Shown in pieces: positions 51,975-62,063 of a DNA stretch of 64,000 nt. A model generated the notes under the pieces. That model was not told where the DNA came from. It worked only from the letters and a program-made list of their open reading frames with translations, and made no database searches. Origin of the DNA: Casp-actino8 sp964513215 (GTDB taxonomy: Bacteria; Actinomycetota; Acidimicrobiia; Acidimicrobiales; Ilumatobacteraceae); assembly GCA_964513215.1 (NCBI GenBank), contig CAZELU010000001.1, positions 30,151 through 94,150 on the forward strand. The letters run 5' to 3'. Numbering within the stretch: position 1 is the stretch's first letter; each line of letters starts with the position of its first letter. Position numbers and translations under genes: made by a program.

Positions 51975-54148
51975 CAGTCGCGACCTCCGGTTGTTCCGCC
52001 ACCGAGACAGCGGTTGTCGGGCAACTTTCGATCGGGTGCCGCGAACGACGTGGTGACGTCGAGCGGGTTGGACGGCGCAACCGCTGGCGTCTTCACCGCA
52101 CCGGCCAGAGCCATGAACATGCACTTCACGACCGGAGCGGCCGCCCGCGATCCGTATCCCGACTTCTCGAGGTACGCCGAAGCGACGTAGGGCTGATTGC
52201 CGTCGAGGCTGAACGCCGCGAACGCCGACGAGTCGTTCCAGGGCAGACCAGCGGCACCCTGAGCCGTTCCGGTCTTGCCAGCGATGGGAAGCACTTCGTA
52301 CGGGTAACTCGAGAAGAGGCGCTCGCCGGTGGTTGCGTGGTAGCGCTCGTTGTCGACACCCGGTCCGGTGATCACACGCTGCAGTCCACGTTTGATGGGC
52401 GCGAGGAACTCGGGATCGATCTCGAGGTTTCGAATCACGTTGGGCTCGTTGAGTTGCAGAGCGACTCGCGACTTCGAAAGGTCGGCCACACCCACGATCG
52501 CACTGTCGGGGGTTCCGGGCTCGAGCAGCGCCACCGCGATGAGCGGACGATTCACTCTCCCGCCGTTGCCGAGCGCGCCGTAGGCCTGCACCAACTGGAT
52601 CGGTGATGCGGCGAGGAGTCCCTGACCGATGGCCAACTGCACGTTGTCACCGACGAGGTAGTTGGGGCTCTCGCCCTCCAACAGCACCCCGGTCTCGACG
52701 AGTTTGCGCTTGGATTCCTTGTCGGGAACACGGCCGGCCGACTCGAAGGGCAGATCGATACCCGTCTTCGAACCGAAACCGAACTTGCGGACTTCCTCCT
52801 GCAGGATCGGCTGACCACCACGCTCGGAGAAGATCTCCTCACCGATCTTGTAGAAGAAAGTGTCGGAAGAAACGGCGAGAGCCTCTTCGACTCCGACCCG
52901 TCCGTAGCGACACGGGTAACGACTGCCGCCGCAGAGAGCGTTTCGGTAGATGCATTTGACCACTTGACACGTCTGCTCGTCGATACTCGTGAGCGTGTAC
53001 GTGCCACGGTCGAGGTACGTGTACGTGGGGCCGCCCGGCAACTGTCCAGAATCGAGCGCGGCGTACACGACGAAAGGTTTGAAACTCGATCCCAGGTTGT
53101 ACTGGCCCTGGATCGCTCGATTGACGAGAATCGACCGGTCAGGATCGTCGGTGCGAGGGAAGATCTGCGCGAATTTGTCACCCGACAACGTGGACGTGAA
53201 CCAGCGGTTGTCGAACGTCGGATAACTCGCCAAAGCGAGGATCTCCCCCGTGTCGAAGTTCGACAGCACGACCGACCCGGCCGGCGCCTTGAGGTTCTGG
53301 CACTCGGGGAACTGAGGTTTGACCGGAAGGTCGTTTTCGTCCCGGGCCTGACACGTCTCGACGAATCGACGCAGTCGCAATTGCGTCTCGAGGGCCAGCT
53401 CGGCGTACTGCTGCAGGTCGAGGTCGATCGCCAACTGCAGATCCATTCCGGCGACCGGCTCGACCCGCTCGACTTCGCTCAGGATCGCCCCGCGCGAATC
53501 GACTTCGTACTTCACGAAACCAGGCGTCCCGCGCAGATACGGCTCGAAGATCTTTTCGACCCCGAATTGACCGACTCGTTCGTTGAGGTCGTAACCGAGA
53601 TCGCGGTATTGATCCGCGTCGGACTCGGTGATGGCTCCGAGATAGCCGACGACGTGAGCCGCCAGCGGAGCGTACGGGTAGTCGCGGCGCCATTGATTCG
53701 TCACGTCGATGCCTGGAAAGTCTTCGACTCTCTCGATGAGATACAGCGCAACGTCTTCTCCGACGCCCTCTTTCAACGGCATGGGGAGCAACGGGCTGTA
53801 CCGGTTGCTCTGGTAGCGACCTTCCATGTCGGAGATCGGAAGATCGAGGACTGGCGAGAGTCGCGTGAACAGTTCGCGCCGAGCGTCGTCGTCGCGCATC
53901 GCCTCCCAGGCCACGGTGATGGTGAGGATCCGTTCGTTGTCGGCGAGAACTCGACCTTCGCGATCGAAGATACGGCCACGTTCGGGAAGCAGCTTGACCG
54001 TGCGGGTCTTGTTGGCTTGAACACGTTGTTCGAGAGCCGGCGCATCCACGACCTGGAGGAACCACATGCGCAGTCCGAGCACCGAGAACATCAGCGCCCC
54101 GATCGTGCCGATCGCGGCCAGACGGCTGGTGCGACGATCGCGGCTCAC
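51974..54148 (-). CDS. mrdA: penicillin-binding protein 2 (class B, elongation)
   Basis: Class B transpeptidase of 724 residues. Membrane helix at 9-31, then RTVKLLPERGRIFDREGRVLADN. Active-site motifs SSFK (354-357), SSD (427-429) and KTGT (625-628), as expected in PBP2. Extra Cys residues (C266, C283, C394, C399, C406, C413) lie outside the membrane near the active site and may form disulfides. GTG 54148 overlaps mreD (GTGA); the frame continues upstream but homology starts here. Confidence 0.95.
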   Translation of the reverse strand: MSRDRRTSRLAAIGTIGALMFSVLGLRMWFLQVVDAPALEQRVQANKTRTVKLLPERGRIFDREGRVLADNERILTITVAWEAMRDDDARRELFTRLSPVLDLPISDMEGRYQSNRYSPLLPMPLKEGVGEDVALYLIERVEDFPGIDVTNQWRRDYPYAPLAAHVVGYLGAITESDADQYRDLGYDLNERVGQFGVEKIFEPYLRGTPGFVKYEVDSRGAILSEVERVEPVAGMDLQLAIDLDLQQYAELALETQLRLRRFVETCQARDENDLPVKPQFPECQNLKAPAGSVVLSNFDTGEILALASYPTFDNRWFTSTLSGDKFAQIFPRTDDPDRSILVNRAIQGQYNLGSSFKPFVVYAALDSGQLPGGPTYTYLDRGTYTLTSIDEQTCQVVKCIYRNALCGGSRYPCRYGRVGVEEALAVSSDTFFYKIGEEIFSERGGQPILQEEVRKFGFGSKTGIDLPFESAGRVPDKESKRKLVETGVLLEGESPNYLVGDNVQLAIGQGLLAASPIQLVQAYGALGNGGRVNRPLIAVALLEPGTPDSAIVGVADLSKSRVALQLNEPNVIRNLEIDPEFLAPIKRGLQRVITGPGVDNERYHATTGERLFSSYPYEVLPIAGKTGTAQGAAGLPWNDSSAFAAFSLDGNQPYVASAYLEKSGYGSRAAAPVVKCMFMALAGAVKTPAVAPSNPLDVTTSFAAPDRKLPDNRCLGGGTTGGRD

Positions 54149-54681
54149 GCGAAGATCTCCGGCGGCGGCGCCAAACGCGCACGACGCTTGATGACGAGCC
54201 CCCAGCGCATCACGGGTGCGGCCAGCGGGACGACGAGAGCGTTGGCCAACGCCACGACGATGGCGACCTCGATCACCCGAGTCGTGAGCCAACCGTCGAC
54301 GCCGACCCACGTGGCCACGACCGGGTACGCGAAGGTCGCGGCGGCCGAACCACCGGCGCCGATCAGTGCGTTGAGCCACCACGGATTGGCGACTGCGAGA
54401 GAGTTCGCATAGCCGGCGAGGAATCCGACCAGTCCGTAGACCAACGCCGTGAGGCCGAGCGGGCTCGAGAGAACCAGGTCGAACATCAATCCGAACATGA
54501 AGCCCGCCAGGGCTCCGCGCTCGGAACCACCAGAGATGCCCGCGCCGATCGACAACGCGAGCATGATCTGCAGCGCAATGCCATCGAATTCGAGATCGGC
54601 GAGCAGGGTCGTCTGTACCACGAGTGCGATGAGTCCGATGAGAGTCAATCGAACCACCGGGCGGTTGATGAGTTCGATCAT
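54145..54681 (-). CDS. mreD: rod shape-determining protein MreD
   Basis: 178-residue membrane protein with about five helices and the charged tail VIKRRARLAPPPEIFA. It matches MreD by size, place between mreC and PBP2, and GLMFDLVLSSPLGLTALVY. Member of the elongasome. ATGA overlap with mreC. Confidence 0.88.
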   Translation of the reverse strand: MIELINRPVVRLTLIGLIALVVQTTLLADLEFDGIALQIMLALSIGAGISGGSERGALAGFMFGLMFDLVLSSPLGLTALVYGLVGFLAGYANSLAVANPWWLNALIGAGGSAAATFAYPVVATWVGVDGWLTTRVIEVAIVVALANALVVPLAAPVMRWGLVIKRRARLAPPPEIFA

Positions 54682-55781
54682 CGACTCACCGCCGGTTGGT
54701 ACAGCAACACGCGCACGAAGTTGAGCGTGGAGAGACGAGCAGTCAGGCGAACCTCGAGCACAGCACCCGAGGTGCCACTTCGCTCGACGATCTTGACGAC
54801 CCGGCCGATCACGATGCCGCGTGGCGCGAGACTCTTCGACCCGCCCGCGGTGATGACGACGGCGCCCACCTTGATTTCACCGAAGCGCGAACTCTGATCG
54901 ACGAACTCGACGATCGGGGCGCGATCGGGACCGCGTCCTCGGAAGGCTCCGGTCTCGGCCGCCGGCAAGGAGTTGATGTCGACCACCGACGAAGGGGTCG
55001 GCTGGGTGGTGGGCGGAGCAACCGTGAGGACCGGGGCGATGGAAGTGACGACCGGAGCGATACTCGTCGACGGTGACGGCGTGATCGACGTGGACGTGAT
55101 CGCGGCGGCCGCGCCCACCGGACTCGTGGTCGTGGGAGCCGTCGTGGTCGTTGTCGGTGTCGTCGTTGTGGTCGGCACGGTCGTGGTGGTCGGCACGGTC
55201 GTCGTGGTCGCAACCGGCTCGGGTTCGGGCAAGTTCAGAACTTGAACCGGGATCGCGTACGACACGTCGGTGGCCAACATCACGATCGATCGGTTGGCGA
55301 ACACTTCGGTGACCTTGCCCACCAGACCGGCCGCATTCACGACCGGCATCCCGACGCGCAGGCCGTCACTGCTCCCCTGGTTGATCTCGACCGTCTGCGA
55401 GAAATTGGTCGGGCTCTCGCCCACCACTTGCGCGGTGATCGACGAGATGTCGGTGAGATCGTCGATGCCATTCAGAGCGAGAAGTTCCTGCGCGTCACGC
55501 GCGGTCGCCAGAGCCGCGATGAACGCGCCCTCTTGCTGATCGATGCGGTCCTGTAGACGCTCGTTCTCGGCTTCGAGATCGTCGTATTGCGTGATTCCAC
55601 GCCACGCGTTGCCGATGGGACGCGTGATCACCCGGCCAGCGTCCTGCAGCGGCTGGAACACCGTGCCGAAAGCCCGCCGCACACCGTCGACCACGGCGTT
55701 GCCCTGTAGGTCGAGAGTGATCAGGAGAATGGACGAGAGAGCCAGCAGGACGACGGCTCGTCGTCGGCTCATCGAGAACAT
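54678..55781 (-). CDS. mreC: rod shape-determining protein MreC with large Thr/Pro insertion
   Basis: 367 residues. One membrane helix at about 8-26, a coiled coil at 65-102 (DDLEAENERLQDRIDQQE), then an MreC beta domain split by about 90 residues rich in Thr, Pro, Ser and Ala (about 186-276) containing TTTTVPTTTTVPTTTTTPTT. The C-terminal beta part resumes at ETGAFRGRGPDRAPIVEFVD and contains GGSKSLAPRGIVIGRV. Typical MreC is 270-300 residues without this insertion. Start ATG 55781 (MFSMSRRR), alternative ATG 55772. Confidence 0.9.
   Translation of the reverse strand: MFSMSRRRAVVLLALSSILLITLDLQGNAVVDGVRRAFGTVFQPLQDAGRVITRPIGNAWRGITQYDDLEAENERLQDRIDQQEGAFIAALATARDAQELLALNGIDDLTDISSITAQVVGESPTNFSQTVEINQGSSDGLRVGMPVVNAAGLVGKVTEVFANRSIVMLATDVSYAIPVQVLNLPEPEPVATTTTVPTTTTVPTTTTTPTTTTTAPTTTSPVGAAAAITSTSITPSPSTSIAPVVTSIAPVLTVAPPTTQPTPSSVVDINSLPAAETGAFRGRGPDRAPIVEFVDQSSRFGEIKVGAVVITAGGSKSLAPRGIVIGRVVKIVERSGTSGAVLEVRLTARLSTLNFVRVLLYQPAVSR
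54954..55226 (-). repeat. low-complexity Thr/Pro-rich insertion in mreC
   Basis: Codons for Thr and Pro repeat in units such as GTCGTGGTC (plus strand), forming an insertion of about 90 residues within the MreC beta domain. The tandem nature suggests replication slippage. Confidence 0.75.
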
Positions 55782-55785
55782 GGGG

Positions 55786-56817
<1,032 letters not shown>

Positions 56818-56824
56818 GACCGCA

Positions 56825-56830
56825 CCTCCT
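56825..56830 (-). promoter_or_regulatory. Shine-Dalgarno site of mreB
   Basis: AGGAGG seven bases before ATG 56817, one of the clearest in the window, in the 33-base gap after ndk. Confidence 0.85.
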
Positions 56831-56850
56831 CGCCCCGTGAGGGGGAAATG

Positions 56851-57261
56851 TTACAGATTCGGGAAGAAAATCCCGATCTCCCGCTCGGCCGAGGCCAGGG
56901 AGTCGGAACCGTGGACCAGGTTCTCGGTGAAGAGAATCCCCAGGTCACCACGGATGGTCCCGGGAGCCGCGGTACGCGGGTTGGTGGCTCCCATCATGGT
57001 GCGTACGACCTCCCAGGTGTTCTCGGGGCCTTCCACGACCAGCGCTACGACCGGTCCGCGCGACATGAAGGCCACCAGGTCGGCGTAAAAACCCTTACCC
57101 ACGTGCTCTTCGTAGTGACGGGCCAAGGTGGCCGCGTCGAGCGTGCGCAGGTCGAGAGCCACCAGCTTCAGGTTCTTCGACTCGAAACGGCTGAGGATGG
57201 TTCCCACCAGGCCGCGCTCGACAGCATCGGGCTTCAACAGGACGAGGGTGCGATCGGACAT
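56851..57261 (-). CDS. ndk: nucleoside diphosphate kinase
   Basis: 136-residue NDK: SDRTLVLLKPDAVERGLVG at the start, FMSRGPVVALVVEGPENTWE and the active-site NLVHGSDSLASAEREI, with the phospho-His in VHGSDS. Balances nucleoside triphosphates. ATG 57261 is 11 bases after folC; frame upstream is open but not homologous. Between folC and mreB, a classic actinobacterial position. Confidence 0.97.
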   Translation of the reverse strand: MSDRTLVLLKPDAVERGLVGTILSRFESKNLKLVALDLRTLDAATLARHYEEHVGKGFYADLVAFMSRGPVVALVVEGPENTWEVVRTMMGATNPRTAAPGTIRGDLGILFTENLVHGSDSLASAEREIGIFFPNL

Positions 57262-57272
57262 GAGGATCGACG

Positions 57273-58562
57273 CTATCGGTCGAGTACGTGTGGCCGGGCC
57301 GCCCCCACCACGTAGAGGGAGCCCGTGACCAGAATCGCGTCGTCGGCACCGGCCTCGTGCCGGGCCTCGTCGAGCGCGGCTTCCACGGTGGCGACCACGC
57401 GCACGTCGTCGCACCCGATGCTGCGCGCGGCCTCGGCCAGTTCGGAGGCCGGTCGACCGCGCGGTGACGGAGCGGTGCAGCACACGACCACGTCGAATTC
57501 GTCGGCCCGGAGGGCCTCGAGCATCTCGACCGGTTCTCGACCGCGCAGGCACCCGACCACCAGGATGCGCCGACCGGCGGGATCGAAGTCTTCGAAGAAC
57601 ACACTCGCACACACGTCGCCGCCGGCCGGGTTGTGTGCGCCGTCGACGATCACCAAGGGTTGATGATCCAGCAACTCGAAACGGCCCGGCATGATCACCG
57701 AGGCCATGGCTTCGGCGATCACGTCGTCGTCGAGAGGGCGGGCGAAGAACGTTTCGACTGCCGTGATGGCCACCGCTGCGTTGTCGGCCTGGTGCCGACC
57801 GTGCAGCGGCACGAACACGTCGGGGTAGATGGTGGTGGGAGTTCGCACCACGACGAGACGACCACCGAGTGCGAGTTCGTTGGCGTCGACGGCGAAGTCG
57901 GTGTCGCGCACGAGCAACGATGTGCCGCCGGCCGCCCGGAAGATCTCGATCATCTCTGGATCGGTTTCACCGGTGACGACGGCCGAAGCCGACTTGATGA
58001 TTCCCGCCTTCTCGCGCGCGATGTGGGCGCGCGTCGGTCCGGCGAACTCCATGTGATCGAGACCGATGTTGGTGATGACCGCCACCTGAGCGTCGGCCAC
58101 ATTGGTGGCGTCCCATCGACCGAGCAGTCCGACTTCGATCACCATCACATCGACGGCCTGATCGGCGAACCAGCGGAAAGCCGCCGCAGTACAGGTGTCG
58201 AAATAGCCGGGCCGAACCCCGGCGATGATCTCGAGATCGGCGATCGCACCCACTTGCTCGCCGAAGTCGTGATCGGAGATCTGAACGCCGTCGATCATCA
58301 TGCGTTCGTTGACGCGCTCGAGGTGCGGACTGGTGTACGTACCCACCCGAAGGCCGCTGGCCACGAGCAAACGGGTGATCATCTGGGCGGTCGAGCCCTT
58401 GCCGTTGGTGCCGGTGATGTGAATGACCGGAGCGCAATGTTGCGGATCGCCCATGGCGGCGCAGAGACGCTCGATCGTGGCCAGAGAAGGCGACTCGATT
58501 CGGCCGGTCTTCTCGTAGGTGGCGTGTTCGTCGAGGTAGTCGAGCGCTTGCTGGTAGTCCAT
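57273..58562 (-). CDS. folC: folylpolyglutamate synthase / dihydrofolate synthase
   Basis: 429-residue Mur-ligase-family enzyme adding glutamates to (dihydro)folate. ITGTNGKGSTAQMI (P-loop), SPHLERVNERM, VGLLGRWDATNV, TNIGLDHMEF, REKAGIIK and VDGAHNPAGG all match. Single gene probably does both DHFS and FPGS. ATG 58562 shares a base with the clpX stop; a TTG one codon earlier is unlikely. Confidence 0.94.
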   Translation of the reverse strand: MDYQQALDYLDEHATYEKTGRIESPSLATIERLCAAMGDPQHCAPVIHITGTNGKGSTAQMITRLLVASGLRVGTYTSPHLERVNERMMIDGVQISDHDFGEQVGAIADLEIIAGVRPGYFDTCTAAAFRWFADQAVDVMVIEVGLLGRWDATNVADAQVAVITNIGLDHMEFAGPTRAHIAREKAGIIKSASAVVTGETDPEMIEIFRAAGGTSLLVRDTDFAVDANELALGGRLVVVRTPTTIYPDVFVPLHGRHQADNAAVAITAVETFFARPLDDDVIAEAMASVIMPGRFELLDHQPLVIVDGAHNPAGGDVCASVFFEDFDPAGRRILVVGCLRGREPVEMLEALRADEFDVVVCCTAPSPRGRPASELAEAARSIGCDDVRVVATVEAALDEARHEAGADDAILVTGSLYVVGAARPHVLDR

Positions 58563-59845
58563 CAACTCGCAGCGCGGCGCGGCCGCTGCGAACGCACCGC
58601 GGCGCGGGGCACCAGCGTGGGCGGAACCTTGGCGGTGACCGTGTCGGCATCGACGACCACGCGGGCCACGTCGTTGCGGCCCGGCAGCTCGTACATCGTG
58701 TTGAGCAATGCGTCTTCGAGAATCGCGCGCAGACCACGCGCGCCAGTACCGCGCTTGAGCGCGAGTTCAGCAACCGCATTGAGCGCCGACTCGGTGAGTT
58801 CGAGTTCGACGTCTTCGAAGTCGAAGAACTTCTGGTACTGCTTCACGAGCGCGTTCTTGGGTTCGACGAGGATCTTCACCAAGGCATCCATGTCGAGGTT
58901 CTGCACCGCACCGACCATGGGCAGTCGACCCACGAACTCGGGGATGAGCCCGAACGCCAAGAGGTCTTCAGGGAGCACCTGCGAGAACAACTCGCCGGGA
59001 TCTTTTTCGGCCTTGCTACGCACCGTGGCGTGGAAGCCGACTCCCTTGTGGCCGATGCGCTGCTCGATGATCTTGTCGAGGCCGGCGAACGCACCACCGC
59101 AGATGAAGAGCACGTTGGTCGTGTCGATCTGAATGAATTCTTGGTGTGGATGCTTGCGGCCACCCTGCGGAGGAACCGAGGCCACGGTGCCTTCCAGGAT
59201 CTTGAGCAGCGCCTGCTGCACACCTTCACCCGATACGTCACGGGTGATGGACGGGTTCTCGCTCTTACGCGCGATCTTGTCGATCTCGTCGATGTAGATG
59301 ATGCCCGTCTCGGCCTTCTTCACGTCGAAGTCGGCGGCCTGGATGAGCTTCAAGAGAATGTTCTCGACGTCTTCGCCCACGTAGCCGGCCTCGGTGAGCG
59401 CGGTGGCGTCAGCAATGGCGAACGGCACGTTGAGCATGCGCGCGAGAGTCTGAGCCAGGTGCGTCTTGCCGCAGCCGGTGGGCCCGAGGAGAAGGATGTT
59501 GCTCTTGGCCAGTTCGACTTCGTCGCGCTTCGCGAGAACGTTGTCCTTCTGGTACTGAATGCGTCGGTAGTGGTTGTAGACGGCGACGGCCAGAACCTTC
59601 TTGGCCTGGGTCTGGCCCACCACGTACTCGTCGAGGAACGTACAGATCTCGCGCGGATTCGGGAGATCGTCCATCTTCAAGTCGGAGGCTTCACTGACCT
59701 CTTCCTCGATGATCTCGTTGCAGAGATCGATGCACTCGTCGCAGATGTAGACGCCAGGGCCGGCAATGAGCTTCTTGACCTGCTTCTGCGATTTACCGCA
59801 GAACGAGCATTTCAAGATTTCGCCGGTGTCACCGAATTTCGCCAC
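58562..59845 (-). CDS. clpX: ClpX ATPase subunit of the Clp protease
   Basis: 427-residue AAA+ unfoldase that feeds ClpP. N-terminal zinc finger with C13, C16, C35, C38 (CSFCGK, CDEC), Walker A GPTGCGKT (121-128), IIYIDEIDKIARK, and the ClpP-contact loop IGHKGVGF, close to the usual IGF. Start GTG 59845 after AAGGAGG. The 95 bases before it include TTGACG, perhaps a weak promoter. Confidence 0.97.
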   Translation of the reverse strand: MAKFGDTGEILKCSFCGKSQKQVKKLIAGPGVYICDECIDLCNEIIEEEVSEASDLKMDDLPNPREICTFLDEYVVGQTQAKKVLAVAVYNHYRRIQYQKDNVLAKRDEVELAKSNILLLGPTGCGKTHLAQTLARMLNVPFAIADATALTEAGYVGEDVENILLKLIQAADFDVKKAETGIIYIDEIDKIARKSENPSITRDVSGEGVQQALLKILEGTVASVPPQGGRKHPHQEFIQIDTTNVLFICGGAFAGLDKIIEQRIGHKGVGFHATVRSKAEKDPGELFSQVLPEDLLAFGLIPEFVGRLPMVGAVQNLDMDALVKILVEPKNALVKQYQKFFDFEDVELELTESALNAVAELALKRGTGARGLRAILEDALLNTMYELPGRNDVARVVVDADTVTAKVPPTLVPRAAVRSQRPRRAAS

Positions 59846-59851
59846 GTCTAC

Positions 59852-59858
59852 CCTCCTT
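59852..59858 (-). promoter_or_regulatory. Shine-Dalgarno site of clpX
   Basis: AAGGAGG six bases before GTG 59845, fixing that start. Confidence 0.85.
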
Positions 59859-59940
59859 CGGGTTCACAGTCTGACGGATGGCCGACCCTGTTGTCGGCGA
59901 TTTGCGTCAAGACCTTGAACAGAACCCCGAAAGACGCAGG

Positions 59941-60573
59941 TCAGCGGATGGGTCCGCCTCGGTCGACGACCGCGCGGCTGGAGATCACGTCGTCGATGAT
60001 TCCGTACTGGAGCGCCTCAGATGCTTCCATCACGAAGTCACGATCGGTGTCGGCATGGATGCGCTCGATCGGCTGTCCGGTGTGGCGAGCCAGGATTTCT
60101 TCGAGCAGATCGCGCATACGGAGGATCTCCTTGGCGGCGATCTCGAGATCGGTCACCTGTCCGTAACCGACCTGACCGTACGGCTGGTGCAAGAGCACAC
60201 GGCTGTGCGGCAGAGCGAGACGCTTGCCCTTTGTTCCGGCGGCGAGCAGAACGGCAGCGGCGCTGGCCGCCTGGCCGAGACAGATGGTGGCGATGTCGTT
60301 CTTGATGAACTGCATCGTGTCGTAGATCGCGAACAGCGCCGTGATGTCGCCACCAGGGCTGTTGATGTAGATGTTGATGTCCTTGTCGGGGTTCTCGCTC
60401 TCGAGATGGATGAGCTGAGCGCAGACGAGGTTGGCGATCGTGTCGTCGATGGGGGTGCCGAGGAAGAGAATGTTCTCCTTCAGCAACCGGCTGTAGAGGT
60501 CGTAGGCCCGCTCACCGCGGTTGGTCTGCTCGACGACCGTGGGGACGTAGTAGTTGAACGCATCGAGATTCAT
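59941..60573 (-). CDS. clpP: ATP-dependent Clp protease proteolytic subunit
   Basis: 210-residue serine protease. Catalytic S104 in GQAASAAAVLL, H129 in LLHQP, and Asp in IHADTDRDF. Usual motif is GxAASMG; here Met-Gly are Ala-Ala. Most actinobacteria have two adjacent clpP genes before clpX; only one is here. ATGA overlap with tig. Confidence 0.95.
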   Translation of the reverse strand: MNLDAFNYYVPTVVEQTNRGERAYDLYSRLLKENILFLGTPIDDTIANLVCAQLIHLESENPDKDINIYINSPGGDITALFAIYDTMQFIKNDIATICLGQAASAAAVLLAAGTKGKRLALPHSRVLLHQPYGQVGYGQVTDLEIAAKEILRMRDLLEEILARHTGQPIERIHADTDRDFVMEASEALQYGIIDDVISSRAVVDRGGPIR

Positions 60574-61997
60574 GAGTCGGTCCCGTCGTGGTCGTGCTGA
60601 TGGTCGTGGTCGTGCTGGTGATCGGCAGCCGAGTGGCCGACCACAGTGTCGCTGTCCAGTGTGGCACCGGAGGGGTCGACATACGTGACGTTGTGCACGA
60701 GCCAGTCGAGGGCCTTGCTCTTGGAGATCTCGGCCGCCAGGTCGACGAGCGCGTCGTTCGCCTGATACGCGGCGCGCACCTGGTCGACGGTGATCAACTT
60801 GGGCTTCTTTTTCGATCCCGACATCATCTGCTGACGGATGGCGTCATCGTTCGAACGATCGGCGATTCCGGCCAGTTCACGTTCGACGTCGTTGTCATCG
60901 GCCTGAAGTCCTTCGGCTTCCACGACGGCGCGCAGAGCCAGATCGACTTTGGCCGCCTTCACGGAGGCCGGACGGAACGATTCGACGAACGTGGCCGGCT
61001 CCTGACCGGTCGCCTGCAGCCACTGCTCGAGGTCCATTCCCTGCGACGCGAACTGGCGAACGACGTTCTGAACCCGACGTTGCAGATCGGCCGACACCAT
61101 CGACTCGGGAGCATCGACCGACACGAGTTCGACCAATGCGTCGGTGACCTTCTCGACCAGCGAGTTGCGGACCTGGTTCCAGCGAGCCTCGGTCATGCGC
61201 TCGGCAACCGACGCCTTCCAGGCGGCAATGGTGTCGAAACCTTCGACGTTGGCGGCAACCCACTCGTCGGTGAGATCGGGAACCACGAGCTCTTGAACCG
61301 ACGTCACCTTGACCACGAAGTCGGCGGGTTCTTCGGTGCCGTTGGGGGTGTCGGTGAATGTGAGTTCGGCTCCGGCCGACGCCCCGGTCAACTTGTCGTC
61401 GAACTCGGGTGATACCCACTTCTTGCCGATCTCGTACGACCAGTCGTCGACCGCGAGGCCGGCGACCGGTGCGCCATCGCGTGAGCCGACGAGATCGACC
61501 ACCACGAAGTCGCCGACTCCGGCTGGACGTGACACGTCGGTGAGTGTTCCCTGGCGACGGAGTTCGGCGGTCACCACGTCGTCGATGTCGGCATCGGACA
61601 CCGTGGGCGCATCGATCTCGACGCGCAGGCCGGCGTAGCCGGGCACGGTCACGACCGGTCGAACCTCGCAGGTGGCCTTGAACGTGACCGGACCGGCGAG
61701 CTGACCACCCGTGATCTCGATCTCAGGGGTGGCGATGATGTCGACGTCGTTCTCGCGCACTGCGCGGGCGAGATATTGCGGGATCGAATCCTGGAGGGCC
61801 TGACCGCGCGCCGCTTCGAGACCGATACGGGCTTCGAGCACCTTGCGCGGTGCCTTGCCCTGACGGAAGCCGGGGAGACGGAGATCGCGGCCGATCTTGG
61901 AGAGCGCAGCGTCGATGTCGCGGGAGAAGTCGGCCTCGTCGATTTCGACGGAGAGCACGACCTTGTTGCCCTCGTGGGCTTCACATGTCGTTTTCAC
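60570..61997 (-). CDS. tig: trigger factor with His-rich C-terminal tail
   Basis: Ribosome-bound folding chaperone and peptidyl-prolyl isomerase, 475 residues. Ribosome-binding LPGFRQGKAPRKVLEARIG, FKBP-like middle (about 150-235), helical C-terminal arms ending in a tail with repeated DHQHDH (about 456-475), likely metal binding. Start GTG 61997 with TACACT nine bases upstream; the frame before it is noise. Confidence 0.92.
   Translation of the reverse strand: MKTTCEAHEGNKVVLSVEIDEADFSRDIDAALSKIGRDLRLPGFRQGKAPRKVLEARIGLEAARGQALQDSIPQYLARAVRENDVDIIATPEIEITGGQLAGPVTFKATCEVRPVVTVPGYAGLRVEIDAPTVSDADIDDVVTAELRRQGTLTDVSRPAGVGDFVVVDLVGSRDGAPVAGLAVDDWSYEIGKKWVSPEFDDKLTGASAGAELTFTDTPNGTEEPADFVVKVTSVQELVVPDLTDEWVAANVEGFDTIAAWKASVAERMTEARWNQVRNSLVEKVTDALVELVSVDAPESMVSADLQRRVQNVVRQFASQGMDLEQWLQATGQEPATFVESFRPASVKAAKVDLALRAVVEAEGLQADDNDVERELAGIADRSNDDAIRQQMMSGSKKKPKLITVDQVRAAYQANDALVDLAAEISKSKALDWLVHNVTYVDPSGATLDSDTVVGHSAADHQHDHDHQHDHDGTDS
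60574..60632 (-). repeat. in-gene repeats encoding His/Asp tail of trigger factor
   Basis: Repeated GTGGTCGTG/CTGATG-like units (plus strand) encode HQHDHDHQHDHDG at the C-terminus of trigger factor. Copy-number variation is possible. Confidence 0.7.
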
Positions 61998-62006
61998 AGG
62001 GTGCGA

Positions 62007-62012
62007 AGTGTA
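62007..62012 (-). promoter_or_regulatory. -10 box TACACT of tig
   Basis: TACACT is nine bases before GTG 61997; transcript would have a leader of about three bases. Confidence 0.5.
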
Positions 62013-62063
62013 CCGGCGGCCCGAAACGTGCGCCCCGCCCCGCCATGCGCCAAGATGGACACC

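Noticed and set aside
50788..52080. Upstream continuation of the radical SAM frame through rodA
   Set aside because: Family homology begins at ATG 50787 and a TAGGAT box lies just before it; the continuation is antiparallel-phase noise inside rodA.
59846..59940. clpX promoter at TTGACG in the clpP-clpX gap
   Set aside because: A -35-like TTGACG is present but no -10 at the right distance; left as a possibility only.
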